Shown here piece by piece: positions 44,422-53,665 of a DNA stretch of 64,000 bases; position 1 is the stretch's first letter, and every line of letters begins with the position of its first letter. Source of the DNA: Paludibacter sp. UBA6032 (GTDB lineage: Bacteria; Bacteroidota; Bacteroidia; Bacteroidales; Paludibacteraceae); assembly GCA_002427885.1 (NCBI GenBank), contig DIZI01000031.1:124001-188000 (forward strand), in the 5' to 3' direction. Under the pieces are notes generated by a model. The model was not told where the DNA came from, searched no databases, and worked only from the letters and a program-made list of their open reading frames with translations. The translations under genes and the position numbers were made by a program.

Positions 44422-44453
44422 CAAAAGTACAAAATAATTCTTTATTATACAAA
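44422..44453 (-). promoter_or_regulatory. rimP-nusA-infB promoter
   Basis: Minus strand: TTTG (44453-44450), 20 nt, TACTTTTG (44429-44422). This is an exact match to the Bacteroidota -33/-7 consensus and predicts a start of transcription near 44415, giving a leader of about 45 nt. Confidence 0.85.
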
Positions 44454-44587
44454 CTATTAAGAAAAAAATCAAATACGAATACTTTCATTTTTATTTTTAT
44501 TTAAGAATGTTGGTTTTCTTAGTTATGCTTGTTTGTATTTTTATTCAAAAAATCAGCGGAATAATTTTTCTGAAAAAGAAATACTTC

Positions 44588-44595
44588 TATCTTTG
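44588..44595 (+). promoter_or_regulatory. -7 box of the butyrate kinase gene
   Basis: TATCTTTG matches TAnnTTTG exactly and lies 33 nt before the ATG. The -33 region is T-rich (TTTTTCTG) without an ideal TTTG. Confidence 0.6.
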
Positions 44596-44628
44596 TAAAA
44601 AAAAAAATCAATTTTTAAAACACTTCCA

Positions 44629-45693
44629 ATGTTTAAGATATTATCAGTCAATCCGGGTTCAACTTCCACTAAATTTGCTGTTTACGAAGGTGAAAGGCTG
44701 ATTTGTCTTCATACAAAACGTCATACTTCCGATGAATTAAAACCTTATAATACACTTCCGGAACAATCGGATTTCCGAAAGGATATTATCCTGCAACGGC
44801 TGAAAGAAGATGGAATCGACCTGTCTGAACTTTCTGCTGTAGTCGGTCGTGGTGGTTTGGTACGTCCGCTTGAATCGGGAGTTTATGCGGTAAATGATAA
44901 GTTGCTTTATGATTTAAAATATGCTACGACCGGTGAACATGCTAGTAATTTGGGAGGAATAATTGCACATGAAATTGCTGTTGAAATTCCAAATTGCCAG
45001 GCATTTATTGCCGATCCTGTGGTTGTAGACGAAATGCAGGATGTGGCACGGATAAGCGGATTGCCATTTATACCACGTCGCTCACAGTTTCATGCACTTA
45101 ATCACAAAGCCGTTGGACGAAAGTATGCCGAAGCACACGATACTTCTTATGAAAAGTTGAATTTAGTCATTGCTCATTTAGGAGGTGGAATATCGGTGGC
45201 TGCCCATCGACAGGGTAAAGTGGTGGATGTCAATCAGGGCCTGGATGGTTATGGCCCTTTTTCGCCGGAACGTGCGGGAACTCTGGATGCAGGTCTATTG
45301 GTTAAACTTTGTTTTAGTGGAAATTATACCGAGTCTGAAGTAAAAAAAATGATTGTCGGTAATGGTGGTTTAATGGCTCATTTAGGAACAAATGAAGTCC
45401 AAACAGCCACACTTATGGCCGAAGAAGGAGATGAGCACGCAAAAATTGTTTTACAGGCGTTGGCTTACCATGTTGCAAAAGAAATTGGTGCTATGTTTAC
45501 TGTCTTGAAAGGCGACGTGGATGCTGTTATTTTAACCGGTGGAATCGCCCACAGCCAGTTTGTGGTTGATTATATCCTTAAAATGATCTCCTCCTTTGCC
45601 AAAGTCGTTATTTATCCCGGAGAAGATGAGATGGAAGCATTGGCAATGAGTGGCTTGAGGGTGTTGAATGGCGAAAAAAGCAAGGTGTATTGA
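44629..45693 (+). CDS. buk: Butyrate kinase
   Basis: A 354-aa acetokinase-family enzyme that makes ATP and butyrate from butyryl phosphate (or acts on a similar branched acyl phosphate). Motifs: ILSVNPGSTSTKFAVYEGE, GRGGLVRPLESGVYAVND, ADPVVVDEMQDVARISGLPFIPRRSQFHALNHK, AHLGGGISVAAHRQGKVVD and GLDGYGPFSPERAGTLD. Length is normal. The usual partner, phosphate butyryltransferase, is not next to it: rimP diverges upstream and an unrelated gene converges downstream. A longer AT-rich frame beginning at 44507 is not coding. Confidence 0.93.
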   Translation: MFKILSVNPGSTSTKFAVYEGERLICLHTKRHTSDELKPYNTLPEQSDFRKDIILQRLKEDGIDLSELSAVVGRGGLVRPLESGVYAVNDKLLYDLKYATTGEHASNLGGIIAHEIAVEIPNCQAFIADPVVVDEMQDVARISGLPFIPRRSQFHALNHKAVGRKYAEAHDTSYEKLNLVIAHLGGGISVAAHRQGKVVDVNQGLDGYGPFSPERAGTLDAGLLVKLCFSGNYTESEVKKMIVGNGGLMAHLGTNEVQTATLMAEEGDEHAKIVLQALAYHVAKEIGAMFTVLKGDVDAVILTGGIAHSQFVVDYILKMISSFAKVVIYPGEDEMEALAMSGLRVLNGEKSKVY

Positions 45694-45731
45694 ATGGTTT
45701 TGATTGCTAAAAAGTTATAAATGAATCAAGA

Positions 45732-46067
45732 TTAAGATAAGTGCTTACCTACTCTTTTTAAGTACAATTGAACTTCCTCCGAAAAATCAGCCAGATCTTC
45801 TTCTTGTATTACGTTGTCAAGCATTTGGTCTGTAATAGTAAGTAAATATCTCGAACCCGAAATAGCATCATATCGAAATGCAATATGCCTGTCTAAATTT
45901 ATAATGTGTTTGTAAAGATGTTGGTATGTTTCACTATTATCTTTTGTTTTGCTTTTCCAACTTTGTAAAATAAAATCTGCCTTTCTTAAACCTTTTTCAA
46001 ATTCTCGTTGCAACCCTTTTTCTATAACTTCTCGTGCAACCTTTTTGTCTTTTTTTGAAAGTTCCAT
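45732..46067 (-). CDS. Small charged protein of unknown function
   Basis: A 111-aa cytosolic protein, largely helical and rich in Lys, Glu and Asp, with a basic N-terminal half (KKDKKVAREVIEKGLQREFEKGLRKADFILQSW) and an acidic C-terminal half. No signal peptide or membrane segment. I do not recognise a family. It lies downstream of the exosortase gene on the same strand with a 135-bp gap, and converges with buk. Codon use and composition look normal, so I treat it as real. Confidence 0.7.
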   Translation of the reverse strand: MELSKKDKKVAREVIEKGLQREFEKGLRKADFILQSWKSKTKDNSETYQHLYKHIINLDRHIAFRYDAISGSRYLLTITDQMLDNVIQEEDLADFSEEVQLYLKRVGKHLS

Positions 46068-46124
46068 AACGTTTAAGTTTAAATTGAAAATTACTTCATT
46101 TTATTCTCACTAATTTTTACAAAA

Positions 46125-46193
46125 TCAATTCTTCTTTCTGAATAGACTTATACGCCCGGTCAGGGTGAGTTCACTGATGGTAAAATGCTGCAT
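46125..46193 (-). CDS. Possible 22-aa small ORF after the exosortase gene
   Basis: ATG at 46193 to TGA at 46125 reads MQHFTISELTLTGRISLFRKKN, 9 bp after the exosortase stop. It stands out because the surrounding spacer is more AT-rich than this stretch. No homolog is recognised; it may be a remnant of a longer gene or chance. Confidence 0.25.
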   Translation of the reverse strand: MQHFTISELTLTGRISLFRKKN

Positions 46194-46202
46194 ATTAAAA
46201 AA

Positions 46203-46787
46203 TTAGACTGTACTTTTATGTTCTAGTTCTTTCCCGACAATTTTTTCTTCCCAAATCACCCACATGCCAAAAATAACTCCATAAAAGAGGTATTTAAAGA
46301 AATACAAATGCCAAAACTCGAACCAATCGGGATGTTTGTCAATGCTGGCAACGATAAAGGTAATTCTGAATATATTGAAAAGATAAACCACCAATAACCC
46401 CAACGGTATAAACCAAAGTTTCTTCAACCACGGACCACGCGAAAAAGCCAGGATACAAAAGAAGATATAGGCTTGTTTAAGACCCGAGCAAGCCCATATT
46501 AATTGTGCTGAATTTCCTGTTTCCTGACGAATGACATTTGAAGCACTCAAACTCACTTTCCAGCCAATAAACTGAAGTATTGAAGCCGTCGTTTCTGCAA
46601 CGTTTTTTGTCAATAATGTAAAGGGTGCCGAAATATCCAATCCCCAAAAACTTACAGCCGTATCTGTTTCATCACCCAAGACATTGTATTTCCAGAAAAT
46701 ATTTGAAAGAAATAAAATCACTGCAAATCCAATCACTCCCCGGTATGGTTGTAATTTAGCAGGTAACTTTAAAGAGGATAGTTTCAT
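46203..46787 (-). CDS. Exosortase/archaeosortase family protein
   Basis: A 194-aa polytopic membrane transpeptidase-like protein. The three catalytic positions of the family are present: Cys100 in WACSGLKQ, Arg141 in NIFRIT and His160 in FEFWHLYFFKY. Hydrophobic segments surround them (for example VIGFAVILFLSNIFW, AYIFFCILAF, LWFIPLGLLVVYLF). Exosortases cut proteins with C-terminal motif-TM-basic tails during export of surface glycoproteins or polysaccharide. No target protein with such a tail is seen in the window, so this is an orphan. It starts 62 bp after tsaD. Confidence 0.88.
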   Translation of the reverse strand: MKLSSLKLPAKLQPYRGVIGFAVILFLSNIFWKYNVLGDETDTAVSFWGLDISAPFTLLTKNVAETTASILQFIGWKVSLSASNVIRQETGNSAQLIWACSGLKQAYIFFCILAFSRGPWLKKLWFIPLGLLVVYLFNIFRITFIVASIDKHPDWFEFWHLYFFKYLFYGVIFGMWVIWEEKIVGKELEHKSTV

Positions 46788-46849
46788 TTTAGGATTTATA
46801 AATGATAGAGATGGAATATTTACTATCGTTTTTTTACACAGACAACTTA

Positions 46850-47878
46850 TCAGAATTTATTCGTCACTTTCGAGAATGGAACTTCATCCATGGAACAAAA
46901 ATCAGAATTTTTATATTTCAAGTAGCCTGTAATTGCAACCATCGCAGCATTGTCAGTTGTGAATGCAAACGGAGGAATAAAAATTTCCCAGCCGTATTTT
47001 TCTTTATGATCGTGAAATGCTTGTCGTAGAGCAGAATTGGCCGAAACGCCACCGGCAACAGCTATCTGATTGATTTTAAAATCTGTAGCCGCTTTTCGTA
47101 GTTTGTTCATCAAAATGTCAACCACAGTAGCTTGTAAAGAAGCACAAATGTCATTCAGATTCTCAGCAACAAAATCAGGGTTTTCTTTGATTTTGTCTCT
47201 TAATAAATACAGGAACGATGTTTTTAATCCACTGAAACTATAGTTATATCCGGGTATTTGGGGTTTATTAAACACGAAAGCTTTTGGATTGCCTTCTTTG
47301 GCCAATCGGTCCACATGTGGTCCGCCGGGATAAGGTAGACCCATAACTTTTGCACATTTGTCGAACGCCTCGCCGGCAGCATCATCGATGGTTTGCCCCA
47401 CCACTTCCATATCGTCATAAGCCCTGACTAATACGATTTGAGAATTTCCTCCGGAAACAAGCAGACATAAAAAAGGAAATTCAGGTTGCCGTTCGTCAGG
47501 TTTTCCCTCACTGATAAAATGAGCCAGTACGTGTGCCTGTAAGTGATTTATATTCATTATTGGAAGATTCAGCGCCTGTGAAAATCCTTTGGCAAATGAA
47601 GTCCCAACCAAAAGGGAGCCCAATAAGCCAGGTCCACTGGTAAAGGCAATTCCATCCAATTCTGTTTTTGAAATTCCGGCACGTTTAAGTGCTTCGTGTA
47701 CGACCGGAATAATATTTTGTTGGTGAGCCCGGGCTGCCAATTCCGGAACAACTCCTCCAAAACTTGTGTGAACAGCCTGACTCGCGATGACATTGGAGAG
47801 CATTAACCCGTCACGTATAACCGATGCTGAAGTATCATCGCAGGACGATTCAATGCCTAATATTGTTATTGAATTCAT
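46850..47878 (-). CDS. tsaD: tRNA threonylcarbamoyladenosine synthase subunit TsaD
   Basis: A 342-aa ASKHA-fold protein that transfers threonylcarbamoyl to A37 of ANN-decoding tRNAs with TsaB and TsaE. N-terminus ITILGIESSCDDTSASVI, metal ligands His112 and His116 in HLQAHVLAHF, phosphate loop VSGGNSQIVLV, PYPGGPHVDRLA and GGVSANSALR. Normal length. Likely co-transcribed with the exosortase gene. Confidence 0.97.
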   Translation of the reverse strand: MNSITILGIESSCDDTSASVIRDGLMLSNVIASQAVHTSFGGVVPELAARAHQQNIIPVVHEALKRAGISKTELDGIAFTSGPGLLGSLLVGTSFAKGFSQALNLPIMNINHLQAHVLAHFISEGKPDERQPEFPFLCLLVSGGNSQIVLVRAYDDMEVVGQTIDDAAGEAFDKCAKVMGLPYPGGPHVDRLAKEGNPKAFVFNKPQIPGYNYSFSGLKTSFLYLLRDKIKENPDFVAENLNDICASLQATVVDILMNKLRKAATDFKINQIAVAGGVSANSALRQAFHDHKEKYGWEIFIPPFAFTTDNAAMVAITGYLKYKNSDFCSMDEVPFSKVTNKF

Positions 47879-47999
47879 TATTTTAGAAGCATTTGCTGTG
47901 TTTTTTGTTTACTGTATTTTTAAAACACCTGTTATTAACTGAAAGTTAAGAGATAATCGTTAATTTTAGATTTTAAATTATTTTCTTAGCTTGCTTTGA

Positions 48000-48031
48000 T
48001 TGCGAAAATCACAAATTATTATTTACTTTTG
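48000..48031 (+). promoter_or_regulatory. tamB promoter overlapping the apparent TTG start
   Basis: TTG (48000-48002), 21 nt, TACTTTTG (48024-48031): a full -33/-7 match. The TTG that opens the longest tamB frame is the -33 box itself, so translation must begin further downstream. Confidence 0.75.
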
Positions 48032-51000
48032 TCAAATAAAGCCCAAAGGTATAAAAAAACAGCTTAAAATACTCAGTTTTACTGTTGCAGGAATAATTCT
48101 TTTTTTTGCAATCATATTTATCTTACTTAAAATAAGTAAGGTACAGAATTTTATTGCACAATCTGTAGTAAATGAACTTTCCTATAAATTCAAATCAAAA
48201 GTCAGTTTAGGTCGTGTAGAATATAAGTTCTTCAATTCAATTACGCTTGATGATTTTTATGTAGAAGATTTACAGGGTGATACCTTGTTATTTTCAAAAC
48301 ACGCGAGTGCACATTTCAATTTCTGGCAAATTTTCAAAGGAAAAGTCTTAATAACTTCTGTTGAACTGGACGAACTGTATGGAAATCTTGTTGTCGACAA
48401 AGCGGGTCACAGCAATCTGGATTTCGTCATCAAAGCATTCAATAACCCTCAAACCAATGATTCCACTCATGTTGAGTACCGGATTAAAAAATTCGAATTA
48501 AAGAATTCAGCCTTCCGTTACACTAATCATAAAATGTACAGGGAGCTTCGAAAAAACATATTCAATGGAAATAAATTGAATTTTAAGCATATAAATGCAG
48601 AAATCTCATTGGATGTGTTGAACAAAGATACCCTGAGTGCAAGGATTCTTGCATTAAATGCCGTCGAACAGTCGGGATTGACATTGACTAATTTAACTAC
48701 TCAAATTCTGGGCTCGCACAAAGGAGTACAACTTCCGCAGATAAATTTACAACTTCCAAATTCACAGATTCGTTTTGATGACATTCGTCTTAAATATGAT
48801 AGTCTTGCTGATCTGAATCATATTATCGAAAAAGTGCGTTGGAATATTAATTTGACTCCATCCTCTGTCGCTTTGTCCGATTTAGTTGCATTTGTGCCTG
48901 AATTTAAAAATATGCATAATAAGGTGACTGTAAAGGGTCTGATTACAGGAAGAATTTCGAATTTGCACTTTCAAAAGGTTGAAATTAAATATGGTAAGTC
49001 GTTTTTGTTTCAGGCAAATCTGGATATAAACGGTCTTCCCCGTTTTGATGAATCATTTATTTATGGACAAATAAACGAATTGCGATTTGAAAAAAATGAT
49101 TTACAGGATTTTATATCTGAAATTTCAGGAAAACCTTTTTTACTCCCCAACGAAATGACCCAATTGGGAATGATTCGGTATAAGGGAAATATTACTGGAT
49201 TTTTAAGTAATCTGGTTGCCTATGGCAATTTGAACACCAATATCGGGAGTGTGTCTACCGATATTTTGTTGAAAATAGAAAATGAACTCAGAGACTGGAC
49301 ATATAACGGAACAATAAAGTCCAATAATCTGGCAATAGGGCAATTGTTCAATAATAAGCACTTGGGCAAAGCTTCGTTTAGTTTTAATACCGCAGGTACA
49401 AAAAAGGGAAACGCCAGTTTAATGGGAACAATATCCGCTAAAGTATCCGAAATACAAATAAATAAATATTTTTATCGGAACGTTGAACTGAATGGTAAAT
49501 ACGATGGTAAAGGCTTTATCGGAAATGTAAATGTGGTTGATGAAAATATTGAGGCTCATTTTACAGGTCAGATTGATTTAACACAAAAGTTGCCGGTCTT
49601 TAATTTTGAATTAAAAGTTCCGAATATCAATTTTTACGCGTTAAATCTTATCGATAAATATCAGGGTGCTACCCTGGCATTCAACGGGAAAACAAATATG
49701 GTTGGAAATTCACTTGATAATATTAATGGTTATGTGCGTTTTGACAGTATAATATTTAGGAATAAAGATAAAACCTTAAAAGTAAATGAAATTCAATTTG
49801 TATCTCGCATTGAAAAAGACTTGACGCATTTTGCCATCGCATCAGATTATGTAAATGGATCCTTTAATGGAAATTTTAAATACAGTACCATTAGTGGAAC
49901 TGTCAATCGAATAATACAGAACTACTTGCCTGCATTAGCCGTTGCCAACAAAAATGAAACTGAAAAATATTCCAATCACATCGATGTTGATTTGAAAATT
50001 TCCAATACTCAGGAAATATCGAAAATTCTTGAATTGCCTTATATGCTGGATGGTGTTGCAACTATTAAAGGTTATCTTGATGATAATTCAAAACGGATTG
50101 ATCTTTATGGAAGCGTACCTTCCTTTAGTTTGGGAAAAATTTCTCTGGAAAACATAAATTTGCACTGCGAGAACCCTAATAAACAATTAATTCTTACTAC
50201 AAGGACGCAATTGAACGGAAAAGATGGTTTATTAAATTTTTATCTGTTAACTACTGCCGCAAAAGATTCAGTACATACCAGAATCGTTTGGCAAAACTCG
50301 CAGCAGATTACCAATGCCGGCGAAATACTTGCCGAAACAAAATTCAGGAATGATAGCGGTCAAGTAGCTGCCAGAGTCTCTATATTACCCACTCAGGTAA
50401 TTATTGACGATTCTATATGGGATATTCACACGTGTAATATTGATCTGAATGCCGATAGTACCATTGGAATACATAATTTTCTCTTCGATAGCCATAAACA
50501 ATTTGTCCATATTGATGGACTTGCATCAAAAATTCAAAGCGATAGTGTCAACATAGAAATGAACGATTTGAACCTTGATTTTATAATGGGACTCCTCAAG
50601 TTGAAAGGAATTAGCCTTGGCGGCAATGTTACAGGGAAAGCAACTTTACTAAGCGTTCTTCAACACCCGATCTTTGAAGCTGATTTATCGGTGAAAGATT
50701 TCTCACTTAATCATAAGTGGGTCGGGAATGGAAAAGTAAATTCAAGTTGGGATAAGATAAATAATCAATTATTGGCTCATGGTACTTTTACAGATGCCAA
50801 TAAAGATACCATCGTTGTTGCGAATGCAACCTATACTCCTAAAGCAGATTCTATCGATGTGATTTATAATGCCCGAAATTTTAGCATTGAGTTTTTGACT
50901 CCGTATTTTGAAAGCGTAGTTCAAAATGTAAAGGGTTTTGCAACCGGTAAAATCAGGATGTTCGGACCAATGAAGAATGGTATAAGATTTTCGGGTGATG

Positions 51001-52526
51001 TCTTAGTTAATAAGGGACAGGGTTCGATCAGGTTGCTCAATACAACCTATTTTCTCAATGATTCCGTACATTTAACACCGGAAACAATCTCATTCAGAAA
51101 TGTGACAATGTATGATCAGGAGCGTAATCCGGCAGTTGTAAATGCAGTATTAACCCACAACGGGCTTTTCCAGGAGATGACTTATGATGCGACGATCAAA
51201 GGAACAAATATTCTGGCAATGGATACTCATGCCGAAAATAATGATTATTTCTTTGGTAAAGCATATGCAAATGGTACAGTTAGAATCTATGGGGATCAGA
51301 CAGAAGCTAATATTGTTGTAAATGCTGTTTCTCAACCACAGACAAAATGTTATATCCAAATGGGTGGCGCATCCAAAGCTTCCGATAATAGCTTCATCAC
51401 TTTTGTAAATAAGAAAAATTATACACAGGTTGAAACAATTCCGACGAAAAAGGTCAGAGGTGATTTTAATGTAAAAGTAAATTTGCAGATTGATGTTAAC
51501 CAAAATGCTGAAATGGAATTAATTGTGGATCCCAAAGGTGGTGATGTAATTACCGGAACCGGAAGTGGTAGTTTGCATGTGGAATTTGATACATTTTCAG
51601 ATATTAAACTTTACGGAACATATGCTATAGATAACGGATATTATTTATTTACACTTCAAAATGTTATTCGCAAAGAGTTTAAAATTGACAAAGGAAGCAC
51701 CATTGCCTGGACCGGTGACCCGTTTAATGCGCAGGTTAAAATACGTGCATTGTACCCACTTACTGCTTCTATTTCAGATTTGGATCCAACTCTAAGTCAG
51801 GGTACTCAGACTACTCCTGGTGCCCGCTCAGCTGTACCGGTGAACTGTGTGCTTAAATTATCAGATAATTTAATGAAACCTACGGTTAGTTTTGATATTG
51901 ATTTGCCTCAAAGCGACGAAAGCATAAAACAAAGGGTTCGGAATATCATCAATACGGATGAAATGATGAACCGTCAGATTATTTATTTATTGGTTTTTAA
52001 TAAATTTTTTACGCCTGATTATCTACGTACCGCTAATTCAACAGTGTTTAACAATGAAGGACTATCCCTTTTGTTTTCAACAGCTAGTGCTCAAATAAAC
52101 TCTCTGGTATCTCAATTTACAAAAAGTAATAATTTTACAGTTGGATTAGATTATCAACAAAGAGATTTAACAAGTAGTGATATTATGGCTCCGTTTTCCT
52201 ATCAACCAAGCAATCGTTGGTTGGTGAATGGGAATTTGGGTTACCGGATGGATAATGCCGCTTCCAGCACGAATAGATTTATTGGAGATGTAGATATAGA
52301 ATATTTACTCTCTAAGATGGGAAAATTCCGATTAAAATTTTACAATCATACTATCGATCGTTATTTATTACAACAAAGTTCCGAAACTGTACAAGGACAG
52401 GGAATCGGTATTTTATATAAAGAAGAATTTGCCAGTGTCGACGATTTGTTTAGTTATTACTGGCGATTACTAACAGTTCCTGCAAAAAAGAAATCAAATG
52501 AAAAAAATCAAACGAATAACAAATAA
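48000..52526 (+). CDS. tamB: Translocation and assembly module protein TamB (DUF490)
   Basis: A protein of about 1490-1508 aa anchored in the inner membrane and spanning the periplasm, involved in outer-membrane lipid and protein homeostasis. An N-terminal TM helix (ILSFTVAGIILFFAIIFILL) is followed by long beta-strand repeats (AsmA-like part, SLGRVEYKFFNSITLDDFYVEDLQGDTLL) and the C-terminal TamB domain from about 1130 (GSGSLHVEFDTFSDIKLYGTYAIDNGYYLFTL, KIRALYPLTASISDL, ending in a beta-rich tail). The listed 5' boundary is the longest frame (TTG); that TTG is a promoter element, and no ATG follows before the TM helix. ATA at 48051 (IKKQLKIL) is the best-placed alternative. Overlaps the DUF3256 gene by 29 bp. 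Confidence 0.9.
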   Translation: MRKSQIIIYFCQIKPKGIKKQLKILSFTVAGIILFFAIIFILLKISKVQNFIAQSVVNELSYKFKSKVSLGRVEYKFFNSITLDDFYVEDLQGDTLLFSKHASAHFNFWQIFKGKVLITSVELDELYGNLVVDKAGHSNLDFVIKAFNNPQTNDSTHVEYRIKKFELKNSAFRYTNHKMYRELRKNIFNGNKLNFKHINAEISLDVLNKDTLSARILALNAVEQSGLTLTNLTTQILGSHKGVQLPQINLQLPNSQIRFDDIRLKYDSLADLNHIIEKVRWNINLTPSSVALSDLVAFVPEFKNMHNKVTVKGLITGRISNLHFQKVEIKYGKSFLFQANLDINGLPRFDESFIYGQINELRFEKNDLQDFISEISGKPFLLPNEMTQLGMIRYKGNITGFLSNLVAYGNLNTNIGSVSTDILLKIENELRDWTYNGTIKSNNLAIGQLFNNKHLGKASFSFNTAGTKKGNASLMGTISAKVSEIQINKYFYRNVELNGKYDGKGFIGNVNVVDENIEAHFTGQIDLTQKLPVFNFELKVPNINFYALNLIDKYQGATLAFNGKTNMVGNSLDNINGYVRFDSIIFRNKDKTLKVNEIQFVSRIEKDLTHFAIASDYVNGSFNGNFKYSTISGTVNRIIQNYLPALAVANKNETEKYSNHIDVDLKISNTQEISKILELPYMLDGVATIKGYLDDNSKRIDLYGSVPSFSLGKISLENINLHCENPNKQLILTTRTQLNGKDGLLNFYLLTTAAKDSVHTRIVWQNSQQITNAGEILAETKFRNDSGQVAARVSILPTQVIIDDSIWDIHTCNIDLNADSTIGIHNFLFDSHKQFVHIDGLASKIQSDSVNIEMNDLNLDFIMGLLKLKGISLGGNVTGKATLLSVLQHPIFEADLSVKDFSLNHKWVGNGKVNSSWDKINNQLLAHGTFTDANKDTIVVANATYTPKADSIDVIYNARNFSIEFLTPYFESVVQNVKGFATGKIRMFGPMKNGIRFSGDVLVNKGQGSIRLLNTTYFLNDSVHLTPETISFRNVTMYDQERNPAVVNAVLTHNGLFQEMTYDATIKGTNILAMDTHAENNDYFFGKAYANGTVRIYGDQTEANIVVNAVSQPQTKCYIQMGGASKASDNSFITFVNKKNYTQVETIPTKKVRGDFNVKVNLQIDVNQNAEMELIVDPKGGDVITGTGSGSLHVEFDTFSDIKLYGTYAIDNGYYLFTLQNVIRKEFKIDKGSTIAWTGDPFNAQVKIRALYPLTASISDLDPTLSQGTQTTPGARSAVPVNCVLKLSDNLMKPTVSFDIDLPQSDESIKQRVRNIINTDEMMNRQIIYLLVFNKFFTPDYLRTANSTVFNNEGLSLLFSTASAQINSLVSQFTKSNNFTVGLDYQQRDLTSSDIMAPFSYQPSNRWLVNGNLGYRMDNAASSTNRFIGDVDIEYLLSKMGKFRLKFYNHTIDRYLLQQSSETVQGQGIGILYKEEFASVDDLFSYYWRLLTVPAKKKSNEKNQTNNK

Positions 52527-53166
52527 GATTGCCTTACTCTTTTTTCTGGTCTTTATTTATCAGAATCTGATGGCTCAAAGTGTTGAAAAATATTACGTCA
52601 ATATCCCTGATGCATTAAATCCAACTTTAAGTAAGCAGAACAGACTTGAATTGCTGGAATATCATAAAGCAGGGCAAGGTGACAGTATTGCTAATCGCTT
52701 GGGAAATAAAGCTTATCTGGAGAAACTGGATAGTGTCCATCATTTGATTGTTGTAAAAAATACGGCTAATTCAACTTTCGAGATGAAACTCCTTGCTTTG
52801 GATGATGAAAGTCAGGTTATTGGAATTATCAGAACTGTTTGCGGACCGATTTGCCAGTCCATGGTGGAATTCTACGATACTGCATGGAATCCGGTTAAGC
52901 TGCGGTTTGTCATGCCCAAAGCAATAGACTGGATTAATAATGCCGTTCCTTATAACCAAAACGTGGACCGGAAGTGGGTTGATAATGTGTTGGAGAATAG
53001 TTTTATTTCCCTGAGTTTTGATCCTGAAGGCGGTCAGCAGATTATTGCCAATAATAACAGTTTGGAATTTGTGACCGAATCGGACAGAAAACTAATTTCT
53101 ACATTTTTATCAGATAAAAAATTGAAATTTAAGTTGATAGGGCGAAACTGGATACTTCAACCATAA
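52498..53166 (+). CDS. DUF3256 exported protein
   Basis: A 222-aa exported protein of the Bacteroidota-specific DUF3256 family. Signal peptide IALLFFLVFIYQNLMAQ, then YYVNIPDALNPTLSKQNRLELLEYHKAGQ, LLALDDESQVIGIIRTVCGPICQS and LSFDPEGGQQIIANNNSLEF. No catalytic motif is recognised. Its start lies inside the end of tamB, so the two are translationally coupled and may share a role in envelope biogenesis. Followed by a strong terminator. Confidence 0.85.
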   Translation: MKKIKRITNKIALLFFLVFIYQNLMAQSVEKYYVNIPDALNPTLSKQNRLELLEYHKAGQGDSIANRLGNKAYLEKLDSVHHLIVVKNTANSTFEMKLLALDDESQVIGIIRTVCGPICQSMVEFYDTAWNPVKLRFVMPKAIDWINNAVPYNQNVDRKWVDNVLENSFISLSFDPEGGQQIIANNNSLEFVTESDRKLISTFLSDKKLKFKLIGRNWILQP

Positions 53167-53200
53167 AAAAAGCTTCGGGCAATACCCCGAAGCTTTTTTT
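53165..53200. terminator. Bidirectional terminator between DUF3256 and rpmE
   Basis: AAAAAAAGCTTCGGG (53165-53179) pairs with CCCGAAGCTTTTTTT (53186-53200), 6-nt loop. Its first bases overlap the DUF3256 stop; it serves both convergent genes. Confidence 0.9.
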
Positions 53201-53218
53201 ATTAGTTTGCTTTACAGC

Positions 53219-53479
53219 TTATTTCTTGCTTTCTATGCGTTTTGCATAGCGAGTCATAAATTTATCAACACGACCAGCAGTATCAACTAATTTCGATTTA
53301 CCTGTGTAGAAAGGATGTGAAGAACTGGAAATTTCCATTTTCACTACTGGATAAGTAACACCATCAATATCGATTGTTTCCTTCGTGTTTACGGTTGAAC
53401 GTGAAATAAAGGTGTCGCCATTCGACATATCTTTAAATGCCACTGGACGATAGTTTTCGGGATGAATTCCGCTTTTCAT
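53219..53479 (-). CDS. rpmE: Ribosomal protein L31 type B
   Basis: An 86-aa ribosomal protein. Start at 53479 (MKSGIHPENYRPVAFKDMSNGD) because a complete promoter at 53525-53555 places the transcription start downstream of the longer frame's ATG at 53527. There is no cysteine, so this is the zinc-independent type B paralogue. Monocistronic with its own promoter and terminator. Confidence 0.96.
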   Translation of the reverse strand: MKSGIHPENYRPVAFKDMSNGDTFISRSTVNTKETIDIDGVTYPVVKMEISSSSHPFYTGKSKLVDTAGRVDKFMTRYAKRIESKK

Positions 53480-53524
53480 ATCTTTATGTTTTAATTTATA
53501 TTTCGCTGTTGTTATTTCGGCTTG

Positions 53525-53555
53525 CAAAAGTAGTAATTTTCATCTAATAATCAAA
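53525..53555 (-). promoter_or_regulatory. rpmE promoter
   Basis: Minus strand: TTTG (53555-53552), 19 nt, TACTTTTG (53532-53525), an exact consensus match. Predicted leader of about 40 nt. Confidence 0.85.
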
Positions 53556-53665
53556 CATTTTCGGTGTTTTTTATTGAAAGTAATATTTATTAGACTATTT
53601 GAATAAATTGTATAATTGTAAAAAGAAGAATTACAGGCGGTTGCAATCGTTTGCTCATTTGTTTT

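Noticed and set aside
44507..44701. 64-codon frame upstream of butyrate kinase
   Set aside because: It overlaps the buk promoter and start in another frame and is low-complexity Phe/Leu/Lys.
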